Source: Amphritea sp. | Lineage (GTDB): Bacteria; Pseudomonadota; Gammaproteobacteria; Pseudomonadales; Balneatricaceae | NCBI RefSeq assembly: GCF_016744155.1 | Contig: NZ_JADGEW010000015.1 | Location: 33,669-97,668 of the forward strand | DNA length: 64,000 nt | Reading direction: 5' to 3' | In this document: in pieces, positions 53,101-63,910 of the stretch | How the letters are laid out: each line of letters opens with the position of its first letter | Numbering within the stretch: position 1 is the first letter of the stretch | Program-made: the position numbers and the translations under genes | Notes under the pieces: model-generated | The model's database searches: none | The model's input: only the letters and a program-made list of their open reading frames with translations | What the model was told of the DNA's origin: nothing

Positions 53101-56100
53101 CTGATAGTCAACAGATCCAGGTAACGGTTATCGGTACCAACGATGCACCGGTTGCGGGTGCCGATGTGACCGCTAATGTTGCTGAAGGTGACTCTGCGAT
53201 ATCCGGTCAGTTGAGTGCGTCTGATGTCGATGGCGACAGTGTTAGCTTCAGTGCCGACAGTCTCCCTGCTGGCTTCGCCTTAGAGAGTGATGGCTCCTAC
53301 AGTTTTGATCCGGCGGACAGTGCTTATGACGGCATGGGGGTCGGTGACTCACAAACGTTGACGATCCCGGTCACTGTGACCGATGAGAATGGTGCTACCG
53401 ACTCACAACAAATTCAGGTAACCGTTACTGGTACCAACGATGCTCCAGTAGCGGGTGCCGATGTCACGGCCAATGTTGCTGAGGGCGACTCTGCGATCTC
53501 GGGTCAGTTGAGTGCTTCTGATGTGGACGGCGATAGCGTTAGCTTCAGCGCCGACAGTCTGCCCGCTGGTTTCTCCTTAGAGAGTGATGGCTCCTATAGT
53601 TTTGATCCAGCCGACAGTGCTTATGATGGTATGGGGGTCGGAGATAGTCAGACGCTGACTATTCCTGTGACTGTGACCGATGAAAACGGTGCGACCGATA
53701 GCCAGCAGATCCAGGTAACGGTTACTGGTACCAACGATGCGCCGGTTGCCGGTGCGGATGTCACTGCCAATGTTGCTGAAGGTGATTCAGCGATCTCCGG
53801 ACAGTTGAGTGCATCTGACGTAGACGGCGACGCTGTTACTTTCAGTGCCGACAGTCTGCCCGCTGGCTTCTCTCTTGAATCCGATGGTTCTTATAGCTTC
53901 GACCCTGCTGATGCAGCGTATGACGGCATGGGTGTGGGTGATAGCCAGACTCTGACGATCCCTGTCACCGTGACCGATGAGAAGGGTGCGACTGACTCAC
54001 AACAGATTCAGGTAACAGTTACTGGTACCAACGATGCGCCGGTTGCCGGTGCGGATGTGACCGCCAATGTTGCTGAAGGTGACTCTGCGATCTCGGGACA
54101 ACTAACAGCATCTGATGTCGATGGCGACAGTGTTAGCTTCAGTGCGGACAGTCTGCCCGCTGGTTTCACATTAGGAAGTGATGGTTCTTACAGCTTCGAC
54201 CCTGCTGATGCAGCGTATGACGGTATGGGTGTGGGTGATAGCCAGACCCTGACGATCCCGGTCACTGTGACCGATGAAAACGGTGCGACTGACTCACAAC
54301 AAATTCAGGTTACCGTTACTGGTACCAACGATGCGCCAGTCGCCGGTGCGGATGTCACTGCGACAGTTGCCGAGGGCGATTCTGCGATCTCTGGTCAGTT
54401 GAGTGCATCTGACGTAGATGGCGACAGTGTTAGCTTCAGTGCCGACAGTCTGCCTGCTGGTTTCACATTAGAGAGTGATGGTTCTTACAGTTTTGATCCC
54501 GCCGATGCGGCGTATGACGGCATGGGTGTCGGTGATAGCCAGACCCTAACGATCCCGGTCACTGTGACTGATGAGAACGGTGCGACCGATAGCCAACAAA
54601 TTCAGGTAACGGTCACCGGTACCAACGATGCGCCGGTTGCCGGTGCGGATGTCACTGCGACAGTTGCTGAAGGTGACTCTGCGATCTCCGGACAGTTGAG
54701 TGCAGCTGACGTAGACGGCGATGCGGTTACTTTCAGTGCCGACAGTCTGCCCGCTGGCTTCTCTCTTGAATCTGATGGTTCTTATAGCTTCGACCCTGCT
54801 GATGCAGCGTATGACGGTATGGGGGTTGGCGATAGCCAGACCTTAACAATCCCGGTCACTGTGACCGATGAAAACGGTGCGACCGATAGCCAACAGATCC
54901 AGGTAACGGTTACTGGTACCAACGATGCGCCGGTTGCCGGTGCGGATGTCACGGCGACTGTTGCTGAAGGTGATTCAGCGATCTCCGGACAGTTGAGTGC
55001 TTCTGATGTGGATGGTGATAGTGTCAGCTTCAGTGCTGACAGCCTGCCTGCAGGCTTCTCTCTTGAATCTGATGGCTCTTATAGTTTCGATCCTGCTGAT
55101 GCAGCGTATGACGGTATGGGGGTTGGCGATAGCCAGACCTTAACAATCCCGGTCACTGTGACCGATGAAAACGGTGCGACCGATAGCCAGCAGATCCAGG
55201 TAACGGTTACTGGTACCAACGATGCGCCGGTTGCCGGTGCGGATGTCACGGCGACTGTTGCTGAAGGTGATTCTGCGATCTCCGGACAGTTGAGTGCATC
55301 TGACGTAGACGGCGACGCTGTTACTTTCAGTGCCGACAGTCTGCCCGCTGGCTTCTCTCTTGAATCCGATGGTTCTTATAGCTTCGACCCAGCCGACAGT
55401 GCTTACGACGGAATGGGCGTTGGCGATTCACAAACGTTAACTATCCCGGTCACCGTGACCGATGAGAACGGCGCTACAGATTCCCAACAAATTCAGGTAA
55501 CGGTTACCGGTACCAACGATGCGCCGGTTGCCGGTGCGGATGTCACGGCGACTGTTGCTGAAGGTGATTCTGCGATCTCCGGTCAGTTGAGTGCTTCTGA
55601 TGTGGATGGTGATAGTGTCAGCTTCAGTGCTGACAGCCTGCCTGCAGGCTTCTCTCTTGAATCTGATGGTTCTTATAGCTTCGACCCTGCTGATGCAGCG
55701 TATGACGGTATGGGGGTTGGCGATAGCCAGACCCTAACGATTCCTGTGACTGTGACCGATGAAAACGGTGCGACCGATAGTCAACAGATCCAGGTAACGG
55801 TTATCGGTACCAACGATGCGCCAGTAGCCGGTGCGGATGTCACTGCCAATGTTGCCGAAGGTGATTCAGCGATCTCCGGCCAATTGACTGCGTCTGATGT
55901 GGACGGCGATAGCGTTAGCTTCAGCGCCGACAGTCTCCCTGCGGGCTTCTCTCTTGAATCCGACGGCTCCTACAGTTTTGATCCCGCCGATGCAGCTTAT
56001 GACGGCATGGGTGTGGGCGATAGCCAGACCCTGACGATCCCGGTCACTGTGACCGATGAGAACGGTGCGACTGACTCACAACAGATCCAGGTAACGGTAA

Positions 56101-58265
56101 CCGGTACCAACGATGCTCCAGTAGCGGGTGCCGATGTCACGGCCAATGTTGCCGAAGGTGATTCAGCGATCTCCGGACAATTAACTGCGTCTGATGTGGA
56201 TGGCGACAGTGTTAGCTTCAGTGCGGATAGTCTGCCTGCTGGCTTCACGTTAGAAAGTGATGGCTCCTATAGTTTTGATCCTGCCGATGCAGCGTATGAC
56301 GGCATGGGGGTTGGTGATAGCCAAACCCTGACGATCCCGGTCACTGTGACTGATGAGAACGGTGCGACTGATAGCCAACAAATTCAGGTAACGGTAACGG
56401 GTACCAACGATGCGCCGGTAGCGGGTGCGGATGTCACGGCTAATGTTGCCGAAGGTGATTCAGCGATCTCCGGACAATTAACTGCGTCTGATGTGGACGG
56501 CGATAGCGTTAGCTTCAGCGCCGACAGTCTGCCCGCTGGTTTCTCCTTAGAGAGTGATGGCTCCTACAGTTTTGATCCAGCCGACAGTGCTTATGATGGC
56601 ATGGGGGTCGGAGATAGTCAGACGCTGACTATCTCAGTTACAGCTACCGATGAGCATGGTGCTTCTACTGCAGAAACAGTACAGATAGCTATGCAGGGTA
56701 CCAATGATGCTCCAGAGTTTTCTGTAACTCAGCCTATAACTGTTTCGGTGCCGCAGGCAGAACCGGTTACTACCACTGTTTTTTCGACAAATTTTGATAG
56801 TGTTGATATGGATGGGTCAGGGTTTGTTCAGGGGGCAGATGGCTGGGGTACGGATTCTGAAGCTATAGAAATGTGGGAAAGTGGTAGTGGCCATAGTGGG
56901 GAAGGTCAATATGTTGAATTGAATGATGATTCTCATAATCGCTATGACGACGCAGTAAGCATTGATCGAGATGTGGATACAGCAGATGGTGCGACTTATA
57001 CGCTTACTTTCGATTTCTCAGGCCGTGCCGGTTATGACGAAAATGTAAACGAAGTACAGGTGGTTATAAACGGTGAAGTTGTTGACACTATTAGTCACGA
57101 TGCATCAGATAATGACGATAATCAGTGGGATAGCCAGACCATAAGCTTTACAGGGAATGGTGAAGTTATGAATGTTGCGTTTGTTTCTACGGGTGATGCC
57201 GTTAGAAACGGTCGGGGCATGAGGCTGGATAATATCGAGTTAACTGAGACGGTTTCACAGTCAGTCGTAGATTCGCAGATTAATGGTCAGCTCAGTGCTG
57301 CTGATTTAGATAGTACTAATTTGATTTATAGTCTGGCTGATGGCGAAACACTACCTGCAGGCTTTGTATTAGAGTCAGACGGGAGCTATAGCTTTGACCC
57401 CGCGGATGACGCTTATAGTCACCTAGCTGCAGGTGAAAGTCAGACATTGTCTATTCCTGTAGTTGTAACAGATGAACAGGGGGCTCATGACTCTCAGCAG
57501 CTCCAAATTGTTGTCAATGGGGCTGCAGAAGAATCGGGGTCTGTTGAAAGTACTCCAATAGAGACTACTTCCAGTGGCATCGACTTTGATCTATACGGTC
57601 AAGAAAATACCGATACTTCTGAGATGAATGAAATTTTAGGTGATGGAGGTAAGGATACTCTGGAGGGAAGTGGTGAAGCGGACTTTATCTCTGGAGGGGG
57701 CAATAAGGATGATCTTAAGGGCGGTGATGGAAATGACGTTCTTGATGGTGGCGATGACAAAGATAAGATAGATGGCGGTGCAGGTAACGACACGCTATAT
57801 GGCGGTGCAGATAAAGATGAGCTTAAAGGTGGTGATGGAAATGACTATCTGGATGGAGGTTCCGGTAAGGATAAGCTGGATGGTGGTGACGGTAATGACT
57901 ATCTGGTTGGCGGAGAAGGCGACGATAAGCTGAAAGGTGGTGATGGCGATGACCTGATGACTGGTGGCTTAGGAAACGATAAAGCCGAAGGCGGTGATGG
58001 TTCAGATACCTATGTTTATAATCCATTTGAAGGTAATGATCACTTCTCCGGGGGTACCGGTGGTGGTTGGGCAGATACTATCGCTTTGAGTGCTGATGGC
58101 TCTGCTGATCCTGATAACCCCTGGACCATTACGGTTGATGGTCAGGAGCTGGAATATGATATGGCTGCTCAGGCGCTGGAGTTGAATCCGGATACTTCAG
58201 GCGTGGTAACTATGGCTGATGGTAGTGAGCTTAGCTTTGAGGGTATTGAAAAAATTGAGTGGTAG
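44169..58265 (+). CDS. Giant RTX adhesin with VCBS repeat arrays, LamG-like blocks and T1SS signal
   Basis: This gene encodes 4698 residues from the ATG at 44169, six bases after GAGG; a TTG at 44157 is less likely. The N-terminal ~180 residues are unique, followed by a cadherin-like domain and one divergent VCBS-type domain. Array 1 (residues 381-1865) has 15 units of exactly 99 residues. A 313-residue LamG-plus-cadherin block, one VCBS unit and a second 313-residue block follow. Array 2 (2595-4178) has 16 units. A beta-sandwich domain (~4179-4370) and one more VCBS unit precede 13 RTX nonapeptides (~4490-4613, GGxGxDxLx type, Ca2+ binding), and the protein ends in an acidic/hydrophobic C-terminal secretion signal, FEGIEKIEW. 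It is exported by the divergent type I system and likely mediates surface attachment or biofilm. Confidence 0.95.
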   Translation: MADQENTSPESLREAASADLFNREVTAHINPNRSESEEIFGHNALSPEELFKQNIQGRIDDDLDDRVLSELQSDGFNFELNHDLLSSLTAQGSLPAGTQIATLSIPVEGADFSFILDDGQFIINGDALFLKSELTAQLGEQYSLNVNAVSNTSEFAIDVPLTVSFDGLAELVNEINAGIVNVAPDDISLSEMSIDETLQPGDVVAMLTATDFDNVDGFQFELTGEGADLFEIIGNELVVKVGASFDYEAQSSLPVEITVTDVGGKSFTETVSIDVNDINEAPVLSSASFQVDEGDSVVNGELEAVDQDFSEQLSFVIADGFSLPPGFELTVDGDYSFDPENSAYQHLGVGDSQVLTIPVKVVDSGGLESSAEIRISLAGTNDAPVADTDVIVVTDEGGSSISGQLIASDVDGDSVSFSAGNLPAGFSLESDGSYSFDPTDAAYDGMALGDSQTLSIPVTVTDEHGAEDSQQIQITVSGTNDEPVAGIDIVAHVLEGDSAISGQLIAFDVDGDSVSFSADNLPAGFTLESDGSYSFDPADSAYDGMGVGDSQTLTIPVTVTDENGATDSQQIQVTVTGTNDAPVAGADVTATVAEGDTAISGKLSASDVDGDSVSFSADSLPAGFSLESDGSYSFDPADSAYEGMGVGDSQTLTIPVTVTDENGATDSQQIQVTVTGTNDAPVAGADVTANVAEGDSAISGQLTASDVDGDSVSFSTDSLPAGFTLESDGSYSFDPADSAYDGMGVGDSQTLTIPVTVTDENGATDSQQIQVTVTGTNDAPVAGADVTANVAEGDSAISGQLSASDVDGDAVTFSADSLPAGFTLETDGSYSFDPADAAYDGMGVGDSQTLTIPVTVTDENGATDSQQIQVTVTGTNDAPVAGADVTANVAEGDSAISGQLSAADVDGDAVTFSADSLPAGFTLGSDGSYSFDPADAAYEGMGVGDSQTLTIPVTVTDENGAADSQQIQVTVTGTNDAPVAGADVTATVAEGDSAISGQLSASDVDGDSVSFSADSLPAGFSLESDGSYSFDPADAAYDGMGVGDSQTLTIPVTVTDENGATDSQQIQVTVTGTNDAPVAGADVTATVAEGDSAIFGQLSAADVDGDSVSFSADSLPAGFSLESDGSYSFDPADAAYDGMGVGDSQTLTIPVTVTDENGATDSQQIQVTVTGTNDAPVAGADVTANVAEGDSAISGQLTASDVDGDAVTFSADSLPAGFSLESDGSYSFDPADAAYDGMGVGDSQTLTIPVTVTDENGATDSQQIQVTVTGTNDAPVAGADVTATLEEGDTAISGQLSASDVDGDSVTFSADSLPAGFSLESDGSYSFDPADAAYDGMGVGDSQTLTIPVTVTDENGATDSQQIQVTVTGTNDAPVAGADVTATLEEGDTAISGQLSASDVDGDSVSFSADSLPAGFTLESDGSYSFDPADAAYDGMGVGDSQTLTIPVTVTDENGATDSQQIQVTVTGTNDAPVAGADVTANVAEGDSAISGLLTASDVDGDSVSFSADSLPAGFSLEADGSYSFDPADAAYDGMGVGDSQTLTIPVTVTDESGATDSQQIQVTVTGTNDAPVAGADVTANVAEGDSAISGQLTASDVDGDSVSFSADSLPAGFSLGSDGSYSFDPADSAYEGMGVGDSQTLTIPVTVTDENGATDSQQIQVTVTGTNDAPVAGADVTANVAEGDSAISGQLTASDVDGDSVSFRADSLPAGFVLESDGSYSFDPADAAYDGMGVGDSQTLTIPVIVTDENGATDSQQIQVTVTGTNDAPVAGADVTATVAEGDSAISGQLSVSDVDGDAVTFSADSLPAGFSLESDGSYSFDPADAAYDGMGVGDSQTLTIPVTVTDENGATDSQQIQVTVTGTNDAPVAVDDTGFMPVSATLIGELNFDEGVPAAEFGSVAEASEGQVDNSAELNNAQVRLEGINLNSEDGAQTTVSMWVKTDPSGSWEMMASSNAYDLVTLNGDIGFNTAQGDLFGTDASVLGDGEWHQVVAVFTNGDVSQNSLFIDGEKQELIQLQGTPSAANANIASDDGINFGGWGYGGGYGFTGSMDEVKVFDGSLSEAEVGSLYTVEGNHSHWDAISTDEDSAITIDVLANDGDADGDALTITAVGDVVDSEGDVQGTAEIVDGQVRFIPGEEMNALAEGETAELQFIYTVSDGNGGSSTAVASVKVVGSNDGPVAEADVTVSVNEGDAAINGQLSASDADDAASLTFSISEGDVAPAGFILNGDGSYSFDPTDTAYDSMGVGESQTLSIPVTVTDEHGASDNQQVRITLTGTNDAPVAVDDTGFIPVSATLIGELNFDDGVPAAEFGSVTGASEGQVDNSADLHNAQVRLDGIDLNAEDGAQTTVSMWVKTDPSGSWEMMASSKAYDLVTLNGDIGFNTARGDLFGTDASVLDDGEWHQVVAVFTNGDVAQNSLFIDGEKQELTQLRGTPSASNANIASDDGINFGGWGYNNNYGFSGSMDEVKVFDGSLSEAEVGSLYSVEANHSHWDAISTDEDSAIIIDVLANDGDADGDALTITAVGDVVDSEGNVQGMAEIVDGQVRFTPGEEMNALTEGETAELQFSYTVSDENGGSSTAIASVKVVGSNDGPVAGADVTATLEEGDSAISGQLSASDVDGDSVSFSADSLPAGFALESDGSYSFDPADSAYDGMGVGDSQTLTIPVTVTDENGATDSQQIQVTVTGTNDAPVAGADVTANVAEGDSAISGQLTASDVDGDSVSFSADSLPAGFTLESDGSYSFDPADAAYDGMGVGDSQTLTIPVTVTDENGATDSQQIQVTVTGTNDAPVAGADVTATVAEGDSAISGQLTASDVDGDSVSFSADSLPAGFSLESDGSYSFDPADAAYDGMGVGDSQTLTIPVTVTDENGATDSQQIQVTVTGTNDAPVAGADVTANVAEGDSAISGQLTASDVDGDSVSFSADSLPAGFTLESDGSYSFDPADSAYDGMGVGDSQTLTIPVTVTDENGATDSQQIQVTVIGTNDAPVAGADVTANVAEGDSAISGQLSASDVDGDSVSFSADSLPAGFALESDGSYSFDPADSAYDGMGVGDSQTLTIPVTVTDENGATDSQQIQVTVTGTNDAPVAGADVTANVAEGDSAISGQLSASDVDGDSVSFSADSLPAGFSLESDGSYSFDPADSAYDGMGVGDSQTLTIPVTVTDENGATDSQQIQVTVTGTNDAPVAGADVTANVAEGDSAISGQLSASDVDGDAVTFSADSLPAGFSLESDGSYSFDPADAAYDGMGVGDSQTLTIPVTVTDEKGATDSQQIQVTVTGTNDAPVAGADVTANVAEGDSAISGQLTASDVDGDSVSFSADSLPAGFTLGSDGSYSFDPADAAYDGMGVGDSQTLTIPVTVTDENGATDSQQIQVTVTGTNDAPVAGADVTATVAEGDSAISGQLSASDVDGDSVSFSADSLPAGFTLESDGSYSFDPADAAYDGMGVGDSQTLTIPVTVTDENGATDSQQIQVTVTGTNDAPVAGADVTATVAEGDSAISGQLSAADVDGDAVTFSADSLPAGFSLESDGSYSFDPADAAYDGMGVGDSQTLTIPVTVTDENGATDSQQIQVTVTGTNDAPVAGADVTATVAEGDSAISGQLSASDVDGDSVSFSADSLPAGFSLESDGSYSFDPADAAYDGMGVGDSQTLTIPVTVTDENGATDSQQIQVTVTGTNDAPVAGADVTATVAEGDSAISGQLSASDVDGDAVTFSADSLPAGFSLESDGSYSFDPADSAYDGMGVGDSQTLTIPVTVTDENGATDSQQIQVTVTGTNDAPVAGADVTATVAEGDSAISGQLSASDVDGDSVSFSADSLPAGFSLESDGSYSFDPADAAYDGMGVGDSQTLTIPVTVTDENGATDSQQIQVTVIGTNDAPVAGADVTANVAEGDSAISGQLTASDVDGDSVSFSADSLPAGFSLESDGSYSFDPADAAYDGMGVGDSQTLTIPVTVTDENGATDSQQIQVTVTGTNDAPVAGADVTANVAEGDSAISGQLTASDVDGDSVSFSADSLPAGFTLESDGSYSFDPADAAYDGMGVGDSQTLTIPVTVTDENGATDSQQIQVTVTGTNDAPVAGADVTANVAEGDSAISGQLTASDVDGDSVSFSADSLPAGFSLESDGSYSFDPADSAYDGMGVGDSQTLTISVTATDEHGASTAETVQIAMQGTNDAPEFSVTQPITVSVPQAEPVTTTVFSTNFDSVDMDGSGFVQGADGWGTDSEAIEMWESGSGHSGEGQYVELNDDSHNRYDDAVSIDRDVDTADGATYTLTFDFSGRAGYDENVNEVQVVINGEVVDTISHDASDNDDNQWDSQTISFTGNGEVMNVAFVSTGDAVRNGRGMRLDNIELTETVSQSVVDSQINGQLSAADLDSTNLIYSLADGETLPAGFVLESDGSYSFDPADDAYSHLAAGESQTLSIPVVVTDEQGAHDSQQLQIVVNGAAEESGSVESTPIETTSSGIDFDLYGQENTDTSEMNEILGDGGKDTLEGSGEADFISGGGNKDDLKGGDGNDVLDGGDDKDKIDGGAGNDTLYGGADKDELKGGDGNDYLDGGSGKDKLDGGDGNDYLVGGEGDDKLKGGDGDDLMTGGLGNDKAEGGDGSDTYVYNPFEGNDHFSGGTGGGWADTIALSADGSADPDNPWTITVDGQELEYDMAAQALELNPDTSGVVTMADGSELSFEGIEKIEW
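45309..49763 (+). repeat. VCBS repeat array 1: 15 tandem 297-base units
   Basis: There are fifteen in-frame units of exactly 297 bases (99 residues), each starting at NDAPVA (first unit 45309, last ending 49763). The typical unit contains [36 protein letters not shown] and a closing [18 protein letters not shown]. Units 10 and 11 share about 280 identical bases. Units 1-2 are the most divergent, as expected if expansion happened in the array interior. Confidence 0.95.
49764..50702 (+). repeat. LamG/cadherin-like block, copy 1 (313 codons)
   Basis: This block interrupts the VCBS arrays. It contains a concanavalin-like/LamG sandwich ([53 protein letters not shown]) followed by a tandem-95/cadherin-like domain ([20 protein letters not shown]). 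Such lectin-like folds in adhesins often bind sugars. An almost identical copy of the same length lies at 51012-51950. Confidence 0.9.
51012..51950 (+). repeat. LamG/cadherin-like block, copy 2 (313 codons)
   Basis: This is the same length and domain order as copy 1. Visible differences include [13 protein letters not shown] for [13 protein letters not shown] and TARGDL for TAQGDL. A single 103-residue VCBS unit (50703-51011) separates the copies, so the duplicated segment could be block plus VCBS unit. Confidence 0.9.
51951..56702 (+). repeat. VCBS repeat array 2: 16 tandem 297-base units
   Basis: There are sixteen units of exactly 297 bases. Variation is confined to a few positions: ATV/ANV/ATL at the start, LSAS/LTAS/LSAA, DSVSF/DAVTF, FSLE/FTLE/FALE and DSAY/DAAY. 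The last unit departs at its end into [19 protein letters not shown]. Units 11 and 13 share long identical stretches (for example around 54998 and 55592), a two-unit period. Confidence 0.95.
57640..58010 (+). repeat. RTX nonapeptide repeats
   Basis: About 13 tandem nine-residue repeats occur, such as [18 protein letters not shown] and GGDGNDYLV, forming Ca2+-binding beta-rolls. Several units carry Lys ([18 protein letters not shown]), giving an unusual alternating Asp/Lys pattern. They precede the C-terminal type I secretion signal. Confidence 0.95.
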
Positions 58266-58280
58266 GTATCTCGCAATTCT

Positions 58281-58307
58281 AAAGAGAGGCTCCGGCCTCT
58301 TTTTTTA
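58281..58307 (+). terminator. Rho-independent terminator after adhesin gene
   Basis: AGAGGC (58285-58290) pairs with GCCTCT (58295-58300) around a TCCG tetraloop. The stem is extended by A-T pairs and followed by seven T. It lies 15 bases past the adhesin stop. Confidence 0.93.
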
Positions 58308-58313
58308 TATACA

Positions 58314-58378
58314 GGGACGTATGGTATGCCGTGGGCGCATGGATGCGCAGGAACGGCGAAAGGGACGTATGGTATGCC
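58314..58378. repeat. Structured repeat element: 17-base direct repeats around nested palindrome
   Basis: GGGACGTATGGTATGCC occurs at 58314-58330 and again at 58362-58378. Between the copies are nested stems: GCCGT (58328-58332) with ACGGC (58353-58357), and GCGCAT (58335-58340) with ATGCGC (58343-58348). It has the look of a dispersed intergenic element; similar sequences are, from memory, frequent in marine gammaproteobacterial genomes. Confidence 0.6.
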
Positions 58379-58441
58379 CGAGCACAGAGTGTGTAGGGTT
58401 AGCGATTTAAAACACGTAGTAAGCCGTTAATCGTATGAATT

Positions 58442-58469
58442 TTGTGCCCTCTGCACACCAATGTATAAT
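58442..58469 (+). promoter_or_regulatory. Putative thiI promoter
   Basis: A perfect -10 hexamer, TATAAT, lies at 58464-58469, 32 bases before the thiI start. TTGTGC (58442-58447) at 16-base spacing is a weak -35. Confidence 0.5.
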
Positions 58470-58501
58470 GGCCGCCTTTTAATCCGGTACAGAAATCGAA
58501 T

Positions 58502-59959
58502 ATGAAAATTATCGTTAAACTCTTCCCAGAAATTACCATCAAGAGTAAGCCCGTGCGTAAACGCTTTATACAGCGATTACAGTCCAACTTACAGGTAACT
58601 CTTAAACGTCTGGATAACGATATTAAGGTACGCGGATTATGGGATAAGGTCGAAGTCGAAGTCCCCTCCGACAATGCTGAGTTGAGAGAGAAGGTCATCG
58701 ATCTGATGAGCTGCACTCCTGGGATTTCACACTTTTTGGAAGTCGATCAATATCCGCTGGGGTCTTTTGATGAGGTGTTTCAGCTCATCAAAGAGACTTA
58801 TGGAGAAAAAGTAAAAGGCAAAACTTTTGTGGTTCGTGTTAAGCGTGCCGGCAAGCATGAGTTTAAATCTGTAGACCTGGAACGCTATATTGGCGGCGGA
58901 TTACTGCAGCATTGTGATACTAAAGGGGTCGATCTGCATGCCCCTGAGTATACGGTTAAGCTAGAAATTCGGGATGAAAATCTCTACTTGGTTTCCCATC
59001 AGCATAAGGGGCAGGGCGGTTATCCGTTAGGCACACAAGAAGATGTCCTTTCGCTTATATCGGGCGGATTTGATTCCGTAGTCTCCAGCTATATGACCAT
59101 GCGCCGCGGTAGTAAAACGCATTTCCTGTTTTTTAACCTGGGAGGTCGTGCCCATGAGATCGGTGTAAAACAGATCTCCGTTTATCTGTGGCAAAAGTAT
59201 GGCAGTGCTGCTCGGGTTAAATTTATCTCTGTGCCTTTTGATGAAGTAGTCGGTGAAATATTACAAAACGTGCATCACACTCATATGGGCGTTGTGCTTA
59301 AGCGGATGATGATGCGCGCTGCTGAAAAAGTAGCTGATCGTATGAAACTGCCGGCGATTGTGACCGGTGAAAGTATTGCTCAGGTTTCAAGTCAGACGTT
59401 GGTTAACCTGCAGGTGATCGACTCTGTTACCAGTAAATTGGTCGTGCGCCCCCTGATTACCATGGATAAGCAGGATATTATTGATATTACAAAGCAGCTC
59501 GGTGCTTATGATTTCGCTAAGAATATTCCTGAGTATTGTGGTGTTATTTCCGATCGACCGACGACGAACGCTAAGCTTGAGCGTATAGAAGAAGAGGAAG
59601 TAAACTTCGACTTTGATGTTTTAGATCAGGCGTTGGAAAATGCTCAGGTAATTACTATCGATAAAATCGTGGATGACATTAATGTTCATGCAGAAATCGA
59701 AGCGTTAACTAAGGTCAGTGATAATCAGGTTATTATTGATGTCAGACACAGCAATGAGCAGGAGCGTAAACCGCTTAATATGCCTAAGGTCGAAGTGCTG
59801 ACAATCCCTTTCTTTCATCTTGGAACAAAATTTCAGGAGCTGGATCAGAGCAAAGAGTATCTTTTGTACTGTGACAAAGGTGTAATGAGCCAAATGCATG
59901 CTCAGAGCCTGCAGGAAAAGGGCTTTTTGAACGTCAAAGTATATCGTCCAGAGCTTTGA
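58502..59959 (+). CDS. thiI: ThiI, tRNA 4-thiouridine synthetase with rhodanese domain
   Basis: This gene encodes 485 residues. The N-terminal ferredoxin-like plus THUMP region (1-~165) begins MKIIVKLFPEITIKSKPVRK. The PP-loop ATPase has the motif LISGGFDSVVSSY. A conserved Cys is in NIPEYCGVIS. A C-terminal rhodanese domain (~400-485) contains the persulfide-forming Cys in LLYCDKGVMSQMHA. It transfers sulfur from IscS to U8 of tRNA, and the rhodanese domain also supports thiazole synthesis for thiamine, so this is the long gammaproteobacterial form. It is monocistronic here. Confidence 0.98.
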   Translation: MKIIVKLFPEITIKSKPVRKRFIQRLQSNLQVTLKRLDNDIKVRGLWDKVEVEVPSDNAELREKVIDLMSCTPGISHFLEVDQYPLGSFDEVFQLIKETYGEKVKGKTFVVRVKRAGKHEFKSVDLERYIGGGLLQHCDTKGVDLHAPEYTVKLEIRDENLYLVSHQHKGQGGYPLGTQEDVLSLISGGFDSVVSSYMTMRRGSKTHFLFFNLGGRAHEIGVKQISVYLWQKYGSAARVKFISVPFDEVVGEILQNVHHTHMGVVLKRMMMRAAEKVADRMKLPAIVTGESIAQVSSQTLVNLQVIDSVTSKLVVRPLITMDKQDIIDITKQLGAYDFAKNIPEYCGVISDRPTTNAKLERIEEEEVNFDFDVLDQALENAQVITIDKIVDDINVHAEIEALTKVSDNQVIIDVRHSNEQERKPLNMPKVEVLTIPFFHLGTKFQELDQSKEYLLYCDKGVMSQMHAQSLQEKGFLNVKVYRPEL

Positions 59960-60228
59960 CTAAGGTTGTAGATCTTTGAGTAATTAACATCGTAAATAGG
60001 TGCTTTTTCGCTGTTTTTTGTAGTTTATTTACAGACGTTAGGAGCAGTTTTTATACAGCTAATAGCATCTAAATAGTTGCCTGATGTAGAGAATTCAGGT
60101 TTAATTGTTGGCCATTTATTAACGTTCATCTGTTCTGCTGCAATCGGATTTAAACTCCGAGGGTAATACTGCGGCCACAAGCCGGCAGCGGACATATGGT
60201 TTTCTTACAAAGAAGGAGCACCCGTTAG

Positions 60229-60465
60229 ATGGATAATCTAATGTCGGAAGGCCTGAATTTGATGGTCTTTGGTATGGGATTCGTATTCGTATTCCTGACT
60301 CTGTTGGTTTTTGCAACTGGCTTCATGTCGAAGGTAATTGCCAAAGTGGCGCCAGAGGCTGCTCCGCAGCCAGCCAAACCAGCAGCTGTTGCACCAGCCG
60401 CTTCAGGTAGTGATGAGTTAGTCGCAGTAATGACTGCGGCAGTACATCAGTATCGCAAGCACTGA
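60229..60465 (+). CDS. oadG: Oxaloacetate decarboxylase gamma subunit OadG
   Basis: This gene encodes 78 residues. It has one N-terminal transmembrane helix ([25 protein letters not shown]), an Ala/Pro-rich linker, then a short hydrophilic tail, [14 protein letters not shown], with the zinc-site-type His residues. It assembles the alpha and beta subunits of the Na+ pump. AAGGAG lies ten bases before the ATG. It is the first gene of oadGAB, and no promoter stands out in the 269 bases upstream. Confidence 0.93.
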   Translation: MDNLMSEGLNLMVFGMGFVFVFLTLLVFATGFMSKVIAKVAPEAAPQPAKPAAVAPAASGSDELVAVMTAAVHQYRKH

Positions 60466-60524
60466 TTTGCAGCCAAAACCAAGAATTTATTTTAAGAGCA
60501 TTAATCGACAAAAGGCCTATACCC

Positions 60525-62306
60525 ATGTCTGATAAAAAACCTCTTGGCATTACAGATGTAGTATTACGGGACGCACACCAGTCTCTGTTTGCTACCCGCA
60601 TGCGCATTGATGACATGCTGCCAATTGCTGAGAAACTGGATAAAGTCGGTTTCTGGTCCCTGGAAAGTTGGGGCGGAGCGACATTTGACTCATGTATTCG
60701 TTATATCGGTGAAGATCCGTGGGATCGTATCCGTGAACTGAAAAAGGCGATGCCGAATACTAAGCAGCAGATGCTGTTACGTGGTCAGAACTTGTTGGGC
60801 TACCGTCACTATGCTGATGATGTGGTTAGTAAGTTTGTAGAACGTGCTGCTACTAATGGTGTTGACGTATTCCGTATTTTTGATGCGATGAACGATCCCC
60901 GTAACCTTGAAACAGCGATCAAAGCAGTTAAGGAAAGCGGTAAGCACGCCCAGGGTACAATCTCCTATACCAAGAGTCATGTACACACCACTGATATGTG
61001 GGTTGAGTATGCGAAAACTCTGGAAGACATGGGTGCTGAGTCCATCGCGATTAAGGATATGTCCGGTATCCTGACGCCATATGATGCATTTGATCTGGTT
61101 TCTCGCCTGAAGGCTCAGACAGATCTGGAAGTTCAACTGCATGCTCACGCGACTTCAGGACTGTCTGACATGACTATCTTGAAGGCTGTGGAAGCGGGTA
61201 TTGACCGTGTTGATACTGCCATCTCTTCTATGTCTATGACTTACGGTCATACAGCGACTGAATCTGTTGTGGCTGCGCTGGCAGGTACTGACCGTGATAC
61301 AGGTCTTGATCTGCTTCAGCTGGAAGAGATCGCTGCTTACTTCCGTGAAGTACGTAAAAAGTACGCTAAGTTTGAAGGCTCTCTGCGTGGCACTGATTCT
61401 CGTATCCTGGTTGCTCAGGTTCCGGGTGGCATGTTAACCAATATGGAAAGTCAGCTTCGTGAGCAGGGTGCTTCTGACAAATTTGATGAAGTGCTGGCTG
61501 AGATTCCACGGGTTCGTGAAGATCTGGGCCTGATCCCACTGGTAACACCAACTTCACAGATTGTTGGTACTCAGGCTGTGATCAACGTCCTGATGGGCGA
61601 GCGATACAAAACTATCTCTAAAGAAGTTCAGGGTGTTTTGAAAGGTGAGTATGGCGCAGCGCCGGCACCTTACAACGCTGAACTGCAAGCGCGTGTTCTG
61701 GATGGTGGTGAAGCGATCACTTGTCGTCCGGCAGATATGCTTGAGCCTGAAATGGAAAAGCTTGTTGCTGAGCTGAAAGAGCTGGCGACTGAGAAAGGCG
61801 TTAGCCTTGCATCAGGTGAGAACGAAATTGATGATGTTCTGACTTACGCACTGTTTCCACAAATTGGTCTTAAATTCCTTGAAAATCGCGGTAATCCAGA
61901 CGCATTTGAACCCGCACCTACATTAGAGGACGCCCTAGCAATGGCTGCACCTAAGAATACTGGTCCACAGACTTACACTATCAATGTTAATGGTCAGAAC
62001 TATGTTGTTCAGGTTTCAGAGGGTGGTGATATCACCGCTGCTGCACCGGCTGCTGCCGCTGCGCCTGCTGCTGCAACATCTGCTGCTGGTCCTGCTGAAT
62101 CAGTTCCTGCGCCACTGGCTGGAAATATCTGGAAAGTTGAGGTATCCCCGGGTCAAGCAGTTCAGGAAGGTGATGTACTGGTTATCCTTGAAGCGATGAA
62201 AATGGAAACAGAGATTCGCGCAGCACGCGCGGGTACGGTTTCTACCATTGATGTTAAGGAAGGTGATTCTGTACAGGTCGGCGACAGTCTGCTGACATTG
62301 GTGTAA
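60525..62306 (+). CDS. oadA: Oxaloacetate decarboxylase alpha subunit OadA (biotin carboxyltransferase)
   Basis: This gene encodes 593 residues. The carboxyltransferase TIM barrel begins [19 protein letters not shown] and includes [11 protein letters not shown] and [13 protein letters not shown], whose Lys is carbamylated in the family. An Ala/Pro linker (~505-525) leads to a biotinyl domain with the biotin-accepting Lys559 in LEAMKMETE. It moves the carboxyl group of oxaloacetate to biotin, and the beta subunit then decarboxylates it to drive Na+ export. It follows oadG by 59 bases and precedes oadB by 13. Confidence 0.98.
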   Translation: MSDKKPLGITDVVLRDAHQSLFATRMRIDDMLPIAEKLDKVGFWSLESWGGATFDSCIRYIGEDPWDRIRELKKAMPNTKQQMLLRGQNLLGYRHYADDVVSKFVERAATNGVDVFRIFDAMNDPRNLETAIKAVKESGKHAQGTISYTKSHVHTTDMWVEYAKTLEDMGAESIAIKDMSGILTPYDAFDLVSRLKAQTDLEVQLHAHATSGLSDMTILKAVEAGIDRVDTAISSMSMTYGHTATESVVAALAGTDRDTGLDLLQLEEIAAYFREVRKKYAKFEGSLRGTDSRILVAQVPGGMLTNMESQLREQGASDKFDEVLAEIPRVREDLGLIPLVTPTSQIVGTQAVINVLMGERYKTISKEVQGVLKGEYGAAPAPYNAELQARVLDGGEAITCRPADMLEPEMEKLVAELKELATEKGVSLASGENEIDDVLTYALFPQIGLKFLENRGNPDAFEPAPTLEDALAMAAPKNTGPQTYTINVNGQNYVVQVSEGGDITAAAPAAAAAPAAATSAAGPAESVPAPLAGNIWKVEVSPGQAVQEGDVLVILEAMKMETEIRAARAGTVSTIDVKEGDSVQVGDSLLTLV

Positions 62307-62319
62307 GGGCGGATTCTCA

Positions 62320-63621
62320 ATGGATAAGCTATTAGATCTCTGGCACGCGTCAGGGATATACAATGTAAGCCCAGGCCAGATCGTCATGATCTTGGTTGGG
62401 CTGTTGCTTTTGTTCCTTGCTATTCGCAAGAACTTTGAGCCTTTACTGCTGGTACCTATCGGTTTTGGCGGCATTATGGCCAACATTCCGGAAGCAGGCC
62501 TTGCTTTCTCAGCAGTTGAGAATGCGCTGCATCTGGGTGGGCCTGAGGTAATCTTGTCCATTGCTGATGCAGTGGGTATAGATAGTATGGATACGTATGC
62601 GATCCATGATGCCTATGATGCTGCATCTGCCAAGGCGCATACTGCTGCTGTTTATGCTGCCAATGATAGTGGCTACAATAATGGCATGATGTATAACTTC
62701 TACTCCGTAGCGATTGCGTCTGGCGTTGCGCCACTGCTGATCTTTATGGGTGTAGGTGCGATGACCGATTTTGGTCCGCTGCTGGCTAATCCTAAGACTT
62801 TGTTCCTGGGTGCCGCTGCACAGTTTGGTATCTTTGCAACAGTACTGGGTGCGGTTGGTCTGACTACTCTGGGAGTGATGGACTTCTCAATCCAGGATGC
62901 AGCTGCAATTGGTATCATTGGTGGTGCAGATGGTCCAACAGCGATCTATGTTGCTTCTCTGTTGGCTCCAGATCTCTTAGGGGCGATTGCGGTAGCAGCC
63001 TACTCCTATATGGCTTTGGTTCCTATGATTCAGCCGCCAATTATGCGTGCGCTGACCACAGAAGCTGAACGTAAGATCTCTATGGTTCAGCTGCGTCATG
63101 TGCCTAAGACTGAAAAGATCATGTTCCCGATCGTACTGTTGATGTTGGTAGCTATGCTGCTGCCAGATGCAGCGCCACTGTTGGGTATGTTCTGTTTCGG
63201 TAACCTGATGCGTGAGTGTGGTGTTGTTGATCGTTTGAGTGATACAGCTCAGAATGCTCTTATCAACATTGTAACCATCTTCCTGGGTCTGTCAGTGGGT
63301 TCTAAACTGTCCGCTGATAAGTTCCTCGATCTGGAAACTTTGGGTATCCTGCTATTGGGTGTAGTTGCATTTGGTATCGGTACTGCCTGTGGCGTTCTGA
63401 TGGCTAAGGTGATGAACAACCTGCAAGGTGGTAACTCCATCAACCCGCTGATCGGATCAGCAGGCGTGTCTGCAGTACCTATGGCTGCCCGTGTATCTAA
63501 CAAGTTGGGTCTGGAAGCTAACTCTCAGAACTTCTTGTTGATGCATGCAATGGGACCAAACGTAGCCGGTGTAATCGGCTCTGCGGTTGCTGCAGGTGTG
63601 ATGATTAAGTTTGTAGGCTAA
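62320..63621 (+). CDS. oadB: Oxaloacetate decarboxylase beta subunit OadB (Na+ pump)
   Basis: This gene encodes 433 residues. It is highly hydrophobic with about nine to eleven membrane segments and the family's functional motif [14 protein letters not shown], where Asp204 matches the carboxylate essential for Na+ and decarboxylation in Klebsiella OadB. The C-terminal part has [20 protein letters not shown]. It couples decarboxylation of carboxybiotin to export of Na+. It is the last gene of the operon and a strong terminator follows. Confidence 0.98.
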   Translation: MDKLLDLWHASGIYNVSPGQIVMILVGLLLLFLAIRKNFEPLLLVPIGFGGIMANIPEAGLAFSAVENALHLGGPEVILSIADAVGIDSMDTYAIHDAYDAASAKAHTAAVYAANDSGYNNGMMYNFYSVAIASGVAPLLIFMGVGAMTDFGPLLANPKTLFLGAAAQFGIFATVLGAVGLTTLGVMDFSIQDAAAIGIIGGADGPTAIYVASLLAPDLLGAIAVAAYSYMALVPMIQPPIMRALTTEAERKISMVQLRHVPKTEKIMFPIVLLMLVAMLLPDAAPLLGMFCFGNLMRECGVVDRLSDTAQNALINIVTIFLGLSVGSKLSADKFLDLETLGILLLGVVAFGIGTACGVLMAKVMNNLQGGNSINPLIGSAGVSAVPMAARVSNKLGLEANSQNFLLMHAMGPNVAGVIGSAVAAGVMIKFVG

Positions 63622-63636
63622 GCTTTGTGTGTATTT

Positions 63637-63666
63637 AAAAAGCCGCTCAGAAGAGCGGCTTTTTTG
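63637..63666 (+). terminator. Rho-independent terminator after oadB
   Basis: AGCCGCTC (63641-63648) pairs with GAGCGGCT (63653-63660) around AGAA. It is flanked by an A-run and a T-run that extend the stem, and it lies 15 bases past the oadB stop. The symmetric A/T flanks could let it act in both directions. Confidence 0.95.
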
Positions 63667-63801
63667 TGTCTTTAATAAGTCATAGGTCATTAATAGCCGT
63701 AGCTCGTGGTTCGAGCGTCACAAAAAGCTTTAACAGCTGTGGCTCGATCGTCACAAAGATCGTGACTTGTTCGTTGCTCGCTAAAAGCCTTCTTTATATG
63801 G

Positions 63802-63868
63802 GTAGGAGCGGCTTCCAGCCGTGAGCAATATCAGGAGAATGTTATTCGCGGCTGGAAGCCGCTCCTAC
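63802..63868. repeat. REP-type inverted pair (BIME-like)
   Basis: GTAGGAGCGGCTTCCAGCCG (63802-63821) recurs as its exact reverse complement at 63849-63868, 27 bases apart. Each arm also contains a small palindrome, GGCT-TCC-AGCC. This is the form of REP elements that RAYT transposases (TnpA-REP) disperse in gammaproteobacteria. No such transposase is in the window. Confidence 0.85.
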
Positions 63869-63910
63869 AATAATAATGGTTGTGTTGATTGGGCAGGGAT
63901 AGATAATTCT

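Noticed and set aside
45309..56702. CRISPR-like or other noncoding repeat array
   Set aside because: Units are 297 bases, adjacent, in frame and encode VCBS domains; there are no spacers.
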